From: Dehalococcoidia bacterium
GTDB taxonomy: Bacteria > Chloroflexota > Dehalococcoidia > SM23-28-2 > RBG-16-64-32
Assembly: GCA_030690405.1 (NCBI GenBank)
Contig: JAUYGU010000167.1
Coordinates: 1-32,747, forward strand
Reading direction: 5' to 3'
Length of the DNA stretch: 32,747 bases
Positions within the stretch are counted from its first letter, which is position 1. Every line of letters begins with the position of its first letter. Of this stretch, positions 1 through 7,040 are shown one piece after another. The notes under the pieces were generated by a model. The model was not told the origin of the DNA and searched no databases. It saw only the letters and a list, made by a program, of their open reading frames with translations. The translations under genes and the position numbers were made by a program.

Positions 1-32
1 CGCATCAAGACGCTGAAAAGGAGAGCCTACGG

Positions 33-986
33 CTATCGGAACGACAGGAGCTTTCTGCTAAGGATCCTTAGCCTAATCCACACTGATTGATGTAGAGCCT
101 CCGGCGCGACCAGGATGCCGGCCGGGTCGATCTCGATGCGCCGCTCTCCTGCCTCCGTGAAGACGGTGATCCGCACCGGAAGGTCGCCTCCCCCCGCGCC
201 CGGCGCTATTACAGCGCTCCAGAGCAGGAAGAGGGTGTCCCGCCCGGCCACCAGCTTGACGTTGAGGCTCCTCTCGTCAGCGCAGGGCATCGTCGGGTCG
301 ACCAGCTCCAGCGGCCCGAAGGAGCCTCCCCACAGGCTCAGACGGCCGCCTTCGCTGTCGTCCGCGGGCGTCGCCGGGTCGTCCGGCAGCACTGCCGTGC
401 TGTCCGGCAGGGCGCTAAGCGGCCCGCCCGGCGCGAGGGCAGGCCCGCTGCCGCTGTCGCGATCGAACCCTGACAGGAACTGGAGCGTCTTGCAGGTGTA
501 CCGGATGATCGCGTAGCTGATTCCGGGCCGGGCGTCGCCGATTCGCAGCATGAAGGGAACGGCCTGGCCTTCCCGAAACGTCTTCGGCGGTAGGTCGTCC
601 GGCTCGAACTGCCACGACCGCCCGTCCCAGACGGCCAGACTGAAGTCGGGATTGGGCGTGGGGGCGGGCGTAGGCGATGGCGTGGGGGCGGGCGTAGGCG
701 ATGGCCTAGGTGAAGGCTCCGCGGTGGCGGCGGGCGTTGGGGTGGGAGCGGGTGTAGCGGTGGGTGTTGCGGTGGCAGCGGGCGTGGCGGTGGGTGGCGG
801 CGGCGTGACGTTGGCGGAGCCGGAGAGCCAGACGGCGAGAAGGGCGGCGGCGATGGCGGCGAAGAGCAGCGCCGCGCCCGCGAGCGGCAGCAGGGGGAGT
901 GGTGGCGGCGGCCGGCCGGGCCCCGCGGGAGGGCGGGACCAGTTCCAGCCGGTCTCGCGGGAGCCGCGACGGCCGAAGGTGCTCAA
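33..986 (-). CDS. Membrane-anchored protein with Pro/Thr-rich linker, function unknown
   Basis: 317 residues. Order: a short basic, proline-rich cytoplasmic tail (1-30), one hydrophobic helix (about 33-54), a low-complexity Pro/Thr/Ala linker (about 60-112) and a folded extracytoplasmic domain (about 113-300) containing WDGRSWQFEPDDLPP, two cysteines and beta-rich hydrophobic alternation. I do not recognise the outer domain. The layout resembles a single-pass anchor holding an exported domain off the membrane through a flexible stalk. The start is a TTG with GGAG about seven bases upstream; no ATG in frame looks better. The linker is encoded partly by two perfect tandem copies of a 24-base unit (657-704), so linker length may vary between strains. 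The last about 20 residues (HQSVWIRLRILSRKLLSFR) are basic and unlike the rest, so the original end may have been altered. Coding is supported by length and domain organisation, not by a family match. Confidence 0.6.
   Translation of the reverse strand: MSTFGRRGSRETGWNWSRPPAGPGRPPPPLPLLPLAGAALLFAAIAAALLAVWLSGSANVTPPPPTATPAATATPTATPAPTPTPAATAEPSPRPSPTPAPTPSPTPAPTPNPDFSLAVWDGRSWQFEPDDLPPKTFREGQAVPFMLRIGDARPGISYAIIRYTCKTLQFLSGFDRDSGSGPALAPGGPLSALPDSTAVLPDDPATPADDSEGGRLSLWGGSFGPLELVDPTMPCADERSLNVKLVAGRDTLFLLWSAVIAPGAGGGDLPVRITVFTEAGERRIEIDPAGILVAPEALHQSVWIRLRILSRKLLSFR
657..704. repeat. 24-base tandem repeat x2 in the Pro/Thr linker
   Basis: Two identical adjacent 24-base units (657-680 and 681-704), beginning CGTGGGGGCGGGCG. 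On the minus strand they encode Pro/Thr/Ala/Ser-rich linker of the membrane-anchored protein, so copy-number change would lengthen or shorten the stalk without breaking the frame. Confidence 0.8.
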
Positions 987-1089
987 GAAGGGGCTCCGAA
1001 GGGAAAGGCGGGGCGAGTAGCGATGGGACTAATATCGGCGAGGGTGTGTTTATTGTCAAGTTACGATGGAGGACGACTAGCTAGCACGT

Positions 1090-1143
1090 AAGTCGGGGTC
1101 TTTAGACCCCGACTTGCGGGAGTCTGAAGACCCCCGCCTACGA
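1090..1143. repeat. Two tandem hairpins (hairpin family members 1 and 2)
   Basis: Member 1 has a perfect 12-base stem AAGTCGGGGTCT (1090-1101) / AGACCCCGACTT (1104-1115) with a two-base TT apex. Member 2 has a 10-base stem GCGGGAGTCT (1116-1125) / AGACCCCCGC (1128-1137) with a GA apex and one mismatch, followed by CTACGA. They abut directly. Neither has a following T-run, so they are not classical intrinsic terminators. They sit in the 318-base gap (987-1303) between two minus-strand genes, in which I see no gene. Confidence 0.8.
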
Positions 1144-1206
1144 GGCCGCGCGGGGGACGCTCTCGGTAAGTTGTTCGTCTTACCCACCCGCCCCCGCTGG
1201 GTCGGA

Positions 1207-1262
1207 TGTAGGGGCGACCTTCAGGTCGCCCGCCTGGGCCGCGTCGAGGCCTTCAGGCCTCC
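1207..1262. repeat. Two tandem hairpins (hairpin family members 3 and 4)
   Basis: Member 3: GGGCGACCT (1212-1220) / AGGTCGCCC (1223-1231), apex TC, preceded by TGTAG, which is the reverse complement of the family's CTACA tail. Its sequence TAGGGGCGACCT...GCCCGCC is the reverse complement of the copy at 9346-9371. Member 4: GAGGCCT (1246-1252) / AGGCCTC (1255-1261), apex TC. These lie just beyond the stop codon of the APH-like gene and may be transcribed at its 3' end. Confidence 0.8.
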
Positions 1263-1303
1263 ACTAAAGCGCGTAGGTCGATTGTCTGACGGCGCCTGCG
1301 GCT

Positions 1304-2215
1304 CTAGCGCACGCCCTCATCTCGCGCCCAGACGTCCACGAGGCGCCGGAACTTCTCGATGTCTTCCCGCGTGCCCCAGACGTTCGGCTGGTCGATGATC
1401 GGGATGATCTCGGCCAGGAGCGTGGCGCCGGCCCAGGCGCGGAAGGGGCGGTAGTCTGGCATGAGCCCCGCCGTCTCCCGGTAACCGGAGCGCCAGGCGC
1501 GAAGGATGAGCCTGCGGGCCAGGTTCAGGAAGGCGGCGGCCGGTCCGGGAGGGATGGGCGCGGCGAGGAGGGTGATCTCCGTGCGGGCCAGGTCGGCGCG
1601 GGGGTCGCCGGCGCCGGCGCGCGGCCAGTCTATGACGCCGGTGACGGCGGTGCCGTCGCTGAGCAGGTTCAGGGGGTGGAAGTCCATGTGGATCAGGGAG
1701 GAGGTGGAGAGCCCCAGCGTCCTGGCGTGGGTCGCCAGGTCCGCGTACTCCTCGTCGATACGCAAGAGCCAGTCGTCCGGGGCGGCGGCGAGGAACTCCG
1801 GCGGCGGCGTCAGGGCGTGCACCTGGGCCTGCGCACGGCCGAACAGGCGGCCGAGCCGCCAGATCGCCCACGGCCTCTGCTCCACGTACGAAAGGAGCGG
1901 CCTGCCGGGACACCAGGAGAGCACCATCGCGGGCAGTTCCTGGAAATCGCCGGTGGCCTCCAGGCGCGGCGCAGGTAACCCCCCCTTCTCGCAGGTCTGG
2001 AGCGCCAGCCGCTCGTGGCGGGCGAACTCCTCGCGGTCCGGCAGGTGATGGACCCGTAGGGAGTGCTCGCGCCCGTCGGGCGTGGCGAAGTGCCAGAGGA
2101 GCGTCTCCCAGCCGCCCTTCACCCTCTGGGGCTCCGTCGTCTCCGCGTAGCCGAGGGCGGCCAGCGCCGCTCTCGGGTCTACGCTGGGCTCAGTCGGCGC
2201 GGTGTCGGTGCCCAT
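1304..2215 (-). CDS. APH-family phosphotransferase (aminoglycoside/choline-kinase fold)
   Basis: 303 residues, usual length for the APH fold. The catalytic loop HMDFHPLNLL and the metal-binding VIDWPRAGAGDPRADL are both present near residues 175-215, so ATP-dependent phosphoryl transfer to a small-molecule hydroxyl is expected. The substrate cannot be read from sequence; members act on aminoglycosides, choline, homoserine, methylthioribose, hydroxylysine and others. It is the last gene of a three-gene minus-strand set: its ATG lies 11 bases after the stop of the alpha/beta hydrolase, which follows the class III aminotransferase by 13 bases. Pairing of an APH kinase with a class III PLP enzyme recalls the hydroxylysine kinase / phospholyase pair, but this is only contextual. 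A role in antibiotic resistance is possible but less likely in this catabolic-looking setting. Confidence 0.85.
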   Translation of the reverse strand: MGTDTAPTEPSVDPRAALAALGYAETTEPQRVKGGWETLLWHFATPDGREHSLRVHHLPDREEFARHERLALQTCEKGGLPAPRLEATGDFQELPAMVLSWCPGRPLLSYVEQRPWAIWRLGRLFGRAQAQVHALTPPPEFLAAAPDDWLLRIDEEYADLATHARTLGLSTSSLIHMDFHPLNLLSDGTAVTGVIDWPRAGAGDPRADLARTEITLLAAPIPPGPAAAFLNLARRLILRAWRSGYRETAGLMPDYRPFRAWAGATLLAEIIPIIDQPNVWGTREDIEKFRRLVDVWARDEGVR

Positions 2216-2226
2216 GTCGACGTCGG

Positions 2227-3117
2227 CTAGGCGGGCTGCCGTATGAAGTCGAGGACCGTTCCGGCGACGGCTTCGGGGTCCTCGATCGGGAGGAAGTGAC
2301 CGAGGCCGGGCAGCTCCGTGTAGCGGGCCTGCGGCAGCTCGGCGCTGAGGGCGCGGCCCATCTCCAGGTTGGCGATGGGGTCGCCGTCCGCCCAGACCAG
2401 TTGGATTGGCGCCGCGGCTTTGAACGCGCCCAGCCAGCGTTCGCGGTGGAGGTAGCGCTCCCGCATGTAGCCCGCCAGCGCCGGCAGGCGGCGGTTGCCC
2501 TGCTGGTAGAACAGCAGCTCCTCCATCACCGCGGCGTCTTCGTCGCTCACCACCTGCGGGCGCTTCATTATCGCCTTCAGGCTCTGCACGTAGTTGACGG
2601 ACAGGTTCTCGCAGATGGCGATCGCCTGCGTCAGGGTCTCGTTGGAGCCCAGCAGTTGCTGGATTGGGGTGATAGTGGCCTTATCTTGCAAAGTGCTGCC
2701 GTTCAGCAGGGTCGATGAGAGGATGCGGAAGGCCAGGCGCCCCTCTTGCTCGCGGGCCAAGAGCTCGGCGTGGACGGTCTGCCCCACGTCGTGGCTGACG
2801 ACGTGGGCTTCTGCGATGTCCAGGGCCCGCGCAATCCCTTCCGCCATGTCCGTCTGCTGGAAGAGCGAATAGCTGTAGGCGACCGGCTTATCGGAGAGGC
2901 CGTAGCCGGGGAAGTCGAAGGCGATGCAGCGATAGCTGGCGCGGAGGATGTCAATGACGCCGCGCCAGTCGTAGCAGGAGGTCGGGAAGCCGTGGAGGAG
3001 GAACACCGCCTCGCCCGTGCCGCGCTCGTATACGAAGACGCGCCGTCCGTCCAGATCAACGTGCCGGCCTTCACTGAGCCAGCGGCTGGTCGGCTCGGAG
3101 AACGCAGGTGCGTCCAC
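2227..3117 (-). CDS. Alpha/beta hydrolase, MEST/haloalkane-dehalogenase-like, Asp nucleophile
   Basis: 296 residues. Oxyanion-hole motif HGFPTS (42-47), the nucleophile elbow VVSHDVGQ placing Asp110 where lipases carry Ser, a cap region (about 135-215), and a C-terminal GLGHFLPIEDPE supplying the catalytic His274. An Asp nucleophile is typical of haloalkane dehalogenases, fluoroacetate dehalogenase and epoxide hydrolases. The run HGFPTSCYDWRGV...AFDFPGYGLSDKP...YSLFQQ...SHDVGQ resembles the mesoderm-specific-transcript (MEST/PEG1) branch, whose substrate is not established. A soluble cytoplasmic hydrolase of ester, epoxide or carbon-halogen bonds is the safe reading. Middle gene of the apparent aminotransferase - hydrolase - kinase operon, with 13- and 11-base gaps. 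Confidence 0.88.
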   Translation of the reverse strand: MDAPAFSEPTSRWLSEGRHVDLDGRRVFVYERGTGEAVFLLHGFPTSCYDWRGVIDILRASYRCIAFDFPGYGLSDKPVAYSYSLFQQTDMAEGIARALDIAEAHVVSHDVGQTVHAELLAREQEGRLAFRILSSTLLNGSTLQDKATITPIQQLLGSNETLTQAIAICENLSVNYVQSLKAIMKRPQVVSDEDAAVMEELLFYQQGNRRLPALAGYMRERYLHRERWLGAFKAAAPIQLVWADGDPIANLEMGRALSAELPQARYTELPGLGHFLPIEDPEAVAGTVLDFIRQPA

Positions 3118-3130
3118 AAGTGCGGTCTTC

Positions 3131-4411
3131 CTAGTACCGGTTGGACGATTCGTCGACTGTGCGCGCCAGCGTGAGGGCGGTGCCCACCTCCTGGAAGGCG
3201 CCGTCGAAGGCGTCCAGCACCTCGTCGGCCTCCTCAGCCTGGATGATCAGGGGCGGCATGAGCTGGAGGATGTTCGGGTTGTAGTGGGCGTAGACGGCGA
3301 TTACGCCGCGCGCCGCGAGCGCGCGCGCCATGAGCATGCCGCAATCCTTGTGCGACATGACGACGCCGATCATGAGGCCGCGACGGTTGAGCCCCTTCAG
3401 CACCTCGGGGTACTTCTCGCGCAGGGCGGCGAAGCCGTCGTCGAACCGCTGTCCCATAGCCTGAACGTGCTCCAGGAAGCCCGGTTCCGTGATCTGGTCC
3501 AGCATGGCCATCGCGGTGACGCAGCCCAGCTCCGAGCCGCCGGTAGAGGAGAGGTGGGCGAAGGCGTTATCGTCGAAGAAGGACTGGAGGTGCTTGCGAT
3601 AGGTGGCGGAGGAGAGCGGGTAGATGGCGGCGCTCATCCCCTTGCCGCAGACCATGATGTCCGGGGTTACGGCCCACTCCTCGTAGGCCCAGAGGCGTCC
3701 GGTGCGGCCCAGCCCCGCCTGCACCTCGTCGAGGATCATGATGACGCTGCGCTCGTCGCACAGCTTCCGTACGCGCGGGTACCAGTCGTCCGGGGGTATG
3801 GGGAAGCCGGCGGTAGCCGGGATCGTCTCCATGATGACGGCGGCCACGTCGTCCGTGACGGCGGCCTGCAGCGCCTCGAAGTCGCCGAAGGGGACGCGGC
3901 GGAAGCCGGGAGCGAGCGGGCCGAACTTGGCGCCGAACTCGTCGGTGGCGGCCAGGGCGAGGCCGGTGTGGCCGTGGTAGCCTTTCTCCGCCGATATGAC
4001 GCCCGCCCGGCCCGTGTAGCCGCGGGCGAGCTTCAGGGCGAAGTCTATCGCCTCTCCACCGGAGGAGCCGAACGTCGTGTACTGGAGGTCGCCGGGGGTG
4101 AGCTCCGCCAGCCGCTTGGCGAGGAGGCCGCGGTAGCCGCTGGCCAGCATGTGGTCGCTCATGTCGATCTCGTCCAGCGCGGTCTTGAGGGCGGCGATGA
4201 TTCGCGGCGGCCGGTGGCCGAGGTTGAATACGCCGCCGGCGCTGCGACAGTCGATCCAGGAGCGGCCGCCGTCGTGGTCCCAGACGCGCACGCCTTCGCG
4301 GCGGCCGGGGATGAAGTCTACGCCCCACATGCGGTACATGTTGACCTTCTGGGGCGATACGTAACCGGCGAAGTAGTCGAGGAGCTGCTGCTGGGATCGC
4401 TGCTCAGACAT
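3131..4411 (-). CDS. Class III (fold type I) PLP-dependent aminotransferase
   Basis: 426 residues, normal for the family. The phosphate-binding SSGGEAIDFALKLAR (115-130), the cofactor-ring motif ILDEVQAGLGRTG (Asp228) and the Schiff-base lysine in CGKGMS (Lys257) are all present, so the enzyme should be active. YHGHTG near 145 is also typical. The family includes acetylornithine, ornithine, GABA and beta-alanine aminotransferases plus a few phospholyases; the exact substrate is unclear. It is the first gene of the minus-strand set leading into the hydrolase and the APH-fold kinase. The ATG is preceded by a GAGAGG-like ribosome site. The 201-base gap to the divergent HD-GYP gene (4412-4612) must carry promoters for both, but I see no strong consensus boxes in it. 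Confidence 0.9.
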   Translation of the reverse strand: MSEQRSQQQLLDYFAGYVSPQKVNMYRMWGVDFIPGRREGVRVWDHDGGRSWIDCRSAGGVFNLGHRPPRIIAALKTALDEIDMSDHMLASGYRGLLAKRLAELTPGDLQYTTFGSSGGEAIDFALKLARGYTGRAGVISAEKGYHGHTGLALAATDEFGAKFGPLAPGFRRVPFGDFEALQAAVTDDVAAVIMETIPATAGFPIPPDDWYPRVRKLCDERSVIMILDEVQAGLGRTGRLWAYEEWAVTPDIMVCGKGMSAAIYPLSSATYRKHLQSFFDDNAFAHLSSTGGSELGCVTAMAMLDQITEPGFLEHVQAMGQRFDDGFAALREKYPEVLKGLNRRGLMIGVVMSHKDCGMLMARALAARGVIAVYAHYNPNILQLMPPLIIQAEEADEVLDAFDGAFQEVGTALTLARTVDESSNRY

Positions 4412-4612
4412 GGGGCACCTCTCTTCGGCTGGCGGGCGGCCTCGAGGCCAAGAAACCAGATTTGGCGCTCGCTGTCAACCGCGGAGCGGCCGCCGCGCCG
4501 CCGAGGGCGCTTCACCAATCCTTTACCTGGGCGGCGCGCGCCGGCGTAACGGCCGTATGGGCGTCCGCATCTCTGATGTTGAATCCGTTCGTCTTCTCGA
4601 TGAAGGAGCGGC

Positions 4613-5572
4613 ATGTCCGCAGACGACCACGACGACGCAGATAGCAGCGCGAGCCTTGAGAGGCGGGCGCGACTGGCCGCCCGCCGCGTTAGTAGCAGCG
4701 GCGGGCGGCCGGCGAAGGTCAGCAAGTGGGTCTGGATGGCCGGCGTCGTGACCACCGTCGCCTCCATGACCGTCCTGCTGATGGGCCAGGAGCCCTCCGC
4801 GTTCAACTACCTTGCGACCTTTGTCCTGCTGGGCTCCATGGGCACCCTCGCCTTCGTCTCCGCGGCCCGCGCCCTCAACTTCGGCGCTCGCTACGAGGAG
4901 TCCATCCTGTACGTCGAGGAGGTGGAGCGCAGCTACCGCTCCCTGCGGCAGGTGGTGACGACGGCGATGGACCTGCGCGACCGCGTCACCGGCGGCCACT
5001 CCGACCGCGTCGTCGAGCTATCGCTGGAGCTGGGGCGAGGCTTGGGGTTGCCGGAGGAACGCCTCTATCACCTGGAGTGGGGCGCGTTCCTGCACGACAT
5101 CGGTAAGGTGCGTGTCGATGAGGGGATTCTCACCAAGCCCGGCCCGCTGGACGCCAGTGAGTGGGGCGAGATGCAGCAGCACCCGTTCTTCAGTTATTCG
5201 ATCCTGATGCAGGTGGAGGCGCTGCGCGAGGCTGCTGAGATAGTGTACTGCCACCACGAGCGCTTCGACGGCATGGGCTATCCGCGCTCTCTGCGGGGGA
5301 CGGATATCCCCCTGGAGGCGCGCATCTTCTCCGTGGCCGACGCCTACGACGCTATGGTATCGCCGCGGCCGTATCGCCAGATGATGACCCACGAGGATGC
5401 CGTGCGGGAGATCATCTGCCACGCCGGCAGCCAGTTCGACCCGCAGGTCGTGACCGTATTCGCCCGCTGGGCGGTGACGGTGAGCGACGGCAGCGCCCGC
5501 GACATCGTGGAGGAGGAGCTGCAGCGGCTCCCCGCCGGCCTGCTGCGACTGGACCGCGCCCGCTGGGGCTAA
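4613..5572 (+). CDS. Membrane HD-GYP domain phosphodiesterase
   Basis: 319 residues. Two predicted membrane helices (about 38-56 and 65-85), a short coiled linker (about 95-120), then an HD-GYP domain. Diagnostic motifs are intact: GGHSDRVVELS (127-137), HDIGK (161-165), the HHERFDGMGYP signature (214-224) and SVADAYDAM. Proteins with this set hydrolyse cyclic di-GMP (or cGAMP) in the cytoplasm; here there is no GGDEF or receiver domain, only a minimal membrane anchor with almost no external loop, so it may sense the membrane itself or a partner. AAGGAG (4603-4608) sits four bases before the ATG. It appears monocistronic, followed by a palindrome-rich spacer. Confidence 0.93.
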   Translation: MSADDHDDADSSASLERRARLAARRVSSSGGRPAKVSKWVWMAGVVTTVASMTVLLMGQEPSAFNYLATFVLLGSMGTLAFVSAARALNFGARYEESILYVEEVERSYRSLRQVVTTAMDLRDRVTGGHSDRVVELSLELGRGLGLPEERLYHLEWGAFLHDIGKVRVDEGILTKPGPLDASEWGEMQQHPFFSYSILMQVEALREAAEIVYCHHERFDGMGYPRSLRGTDIPLEARIFSVADAYDAMVSPRPYRQMMTHEDAVREIICHAGSQFDPQVVTVFARWAVTVSDGSARDIVEEELQRLPAGLLRLDRARWG

Positions 5573-5590
5573 GGCAGCGCGCCCTCCGGA

Positions 5591-5610
5591 CCGCCGAATG
5601 AATTCGGCGG
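5591..5610. repeat. Hairpin family member 5
   Basis: Perfect stem CCGCCGAAT (5591-5599) / ATTCGGCGG (5602-5610) with a GA apex, 18 bases after the HD-GYP stop codon. It has the T-GA-A core shared with the other hairpins but a different stem and no CTACG tail. No T-run follows. Confidence 0.75.
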
Positions 5611-5629
5611 CATCATCCCTGACGAGGCA

Positions 5630-5704
5630 CGTAGCAGCAGGGCCCTTCGACAGGCTCAGGACATGCTTTAGCCTTGCCAGCAGGCCTAAAGGCCTGCAGC
5701 TACG
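5630..5704. repeat. Composite palindromic element, copy A (includes hairpin member 6)
   Basis: 75 bases bounded by imperfect 10-base inverted ends CGTAGCAGCA and TGCAGCTACG. Inside are CCTTCGACAGGCTCAGGACA (5644-5663), the constant segment TGCTTTAGCC, and the hairpin GCAGGCCT (5680-5687) / AGGCCTGC (5690-5697) with AA apex. It closely matches copy B at 8208-8283 over its whole length. No open reading frame; MITE- or BIME-like. The 166-base gap between the HD-GYP and VOC genes is mostly occupied by this and the preceding hairpin. Confidence 0.85.
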
Positions 5705-5724
5705 GTCGTCCCGCCGCCCGGTGC

Positions 5725-5730
5725 TACAAT
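5725..5730 (+). promoter_or_regulatory. -10 box for a probably leaderless VOC mRNA
   Basis: TACAAT ends eight bases before the ATG at 5739, putting the expected transcription start at or within a couple of bases of the start codon. No Shine-Dalgarno sequence precedes that ATG. No convincing -35 hexamer is visible 17 bases upstream. Confidence 0.5.
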
Positions 5731-5738
5731 GCGGGCGC

Positions 5739-6593
5739 ATGATCACGGACGTCCACCACGTCGGCATAGCCGTGCGCGATATGGCGGCGGCGCTGCGCTT
5801 CTATAGCGAGGCGCTGGGCCTGCCCGTCGTCAAGGAGGGCGAAGCGCCGGCGCGGGGGGCCCGCGTGGCGCTGGTCGCCGTGGGCGGCAGCTACCTGGAG
5901 CTCGTTCAGCCCGTCACCGACGGCTCGCCCTTCGCCCGGCACATCGAAGAGCGGGGCGAAGGGCTCCACCACGTCGCCCTGCGCACGGATGATGTCGATG
6001 CGCTGGTGGCGTCGCTGCGGGAGTGGGACGTGCCGCTGGAGGACGAGCGACCCCGCGAGGGGTTCACCGGCCGGCTGAGCTTCCTGGCCCCGGAGGCGAT
6101 GGACGGGGCGCTGCTGGAGGTCGTCCAGCCGCCGCCGGAGCTGTCCGGCGACAACGCCCCCGCGGGCGTGATCACTCGCATCGACCACGTGGTGCTGCGC
6201 CTCCCGGACGTGGAGGAGGCCTGCCGCCGGATGCGCTACTACTTCGGGGTGGAGACGAAGCGCACCTTCGAGCGCGGCGAGACGCGGTTCAGCTTCCTGC
6301 GTCCGGGCGACGTGGTGCTGGAGCTTATCGGCCCTTCGACTCCGGCTGACGCCGGGCTCAGCACAGGACCGAATGAGGTACCAGCGGAGGCGCGGCCCGG
6401 GTCCATCGCCGGGCTGGCGTTCGAGTGCGTGGGGATCGACGGGCTGGCGGCGGAGCTGGCGGCGAAGGGCTACCCTATCGGCGAGCCACACCCGGCGCTC
6501 CAGGGCGGGCGCATCGTCAGCGTCCACGCGGACGGCCCCGGCGTGGCCGGGGTGCCCGTTGCCTTCATCGACTTCACGGACTCGCCGCGCTAG
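5739..6593 (+). CDS. Two-domain VOC protein, methylmalonyl-CoA epimerase-like
   Basis: 284 residues from the ATG that gives MITDVHHVGIAVRDM, the normal beginning of a VOC fold; an upstream in-frame ATG at 5598 would add 47 residues translated from repeat sequence, so I reject it. The first domain (1-130) matches methylmalonyl-CoA epimerase in pattern: HHVGIAV, YLELVQP, RGEGLHHVAL and LLEVVQ supply the expected His/Glu metal ligands. The second domain (about 143-284) begins ITRIDHVVLRLPD and ends VPVAFIDFTD; it keeps the fold but is more diverged and could bind a different ligand. A role in racemising an acyl-CoA or a related dioxygenase/isomerase reaction is plausible and fits the downstream thiolase. 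Residues about 200-218 (PSTPADAGLSTGPNEVP) come from DNA that resembles the dispersed CCTTCGAC...CTCAG element. Confidence 0.85.
   Translation: MITDVHHVGIAVRDMAAALRFYSEALGLPVVKEGEAPARGARVALVAVGGSYLELVQPVTDGSPFARHIEERGEGLHHVALRTDDVDALVASLREWDVPLEDERPREGFTGRLSFLAPEAMDGALLEVVQPPPELSGDNAPAGVITRIDHVVLRLPDVEEACRRMRYYFGVETKRTFERGETRFSFLRPGDVVLELIGPSTPADAGLSTGPNEVPAEARPGSIAGLAFECVGIDGLAAELAAKGYPIGEPHPALQGGRIVSVHADGPGVAGVPVAFIDFTDSPR
6331..6376. repeat. Possible in-frame dispersed-repeat insertion inside the VOC gene
   Basis: CCCTTCGACTCC...GGGCTCAGCACAGGACCGAATG has the two halves of the CCTTCGACAGGCTCAGGAC dispersed element in the right order, with about 13 extra bases between. It is translated as a Pro/Ala/Gly/Ser-rich stretch in a loop between beta strands of the second VOC domain. 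Similarity is partial, so this is tentative. Confidence 0.35.
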
Positions 6594-6600
6594 GGCTGTG

Positions 6601-6909
6601 ATGGCGGCGTTGGCCGGCTTCGCACTTGCCTTTGCCATCGAGCTGATGACTCTCGCTGTCCTTCGCAGGGCCCTTGACCAGGAGGCCCAGGGCGCCCAGT
6701 CGTACGTCATATGGGTGCTCATCGGGTGCATTGTGCTTTCGGCCCTCGTCGCGGGAATAGCAGATCGCCGGGCACGGCGGTTCGGTGTGGGGTCCGCAGT
6801 TGGCGCGTCTCTGCTGCTTCTGTTCGCTTCGTGGGCGCTGTGGTTCGCCGCCTTCCAGATGGCCTGTAGCGGCACTCAGACGCCCTTCTTCGCGATAAGC
6901 TGTAATTAG
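6601..6909 (+). CDS. Small three-helix membrane protein, unknown function
   Basis: 102 residues starting seven bases after the VOC stop codon, so probably co-transcribed with it. Three hydrophobic segments are evident: LAGFALAFAIELMTLAVL (about 4-21), SYVIWVLIGCIVLSALVAG (about 34-52) and VGSAVGASLLLLFASWALWF (about 63-82), with a basic loop RRARRFG between the second and third. No family recognised. No ribosome site is visible ahead of the ATG (a GTG three bases earlier is an alternative), so it may be translated by coupling. A non-coding alternative is possible, but the hydrophobic periodicity is too regular for a chance frame. Confidence 0.55.
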   Translation: MAALAGFALAFAIELMTLAVLRRALDQEAQGAQSYVIWVLIGCIVLSALVAGIADRRARRFGVGSAVGASLLLLFASWALWFAAFQMACSGTQTPFFAISCN

Positions 6910-7011
6910 GGTTGGAGGCGGCGTCCAGTCTGGCGCAGACCCACGACTCGTATTACCATATGCAGGCATCGCGTTTACGTTAGCATTCGCCCCGGTTTGA
7001 CCTGAGGATCC

Positions 7012-7034
7012 GTCCTGAGCACTGTCGAAGGAGG
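7012..7034. repeat. Inverted dispersed-repeat copy carrying the thiolase ribosome site
   Basis: GTCCTGAGCACTGTCGAAGG is the reverse complement, with one or two changes, of the CCTTCGACAGGCTCAGGAC unit found at 5644 and 8221. Its end runs directly into AAGGAGG (7028-7034), which lies six bases before the GTG start of the thiolase gene, so the repeat contributes part of the Shine-Dalgarno sequence. Confidence 0.65.
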
Positions 7035-7040
7035 CGCTCC

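Noticed and set aside
1090..1137. Hairpins as rho-independent terminators
   Set aside because: Stems are strong but no T-run follows on either strand here or at the other family members.
3017..4549. 510-residue open frame on the plus strand
   Set aside because: It lies antisense to the class III aminotransferase, which has all its catalytic motifs; the frame is open only because of GC-rich codon use.
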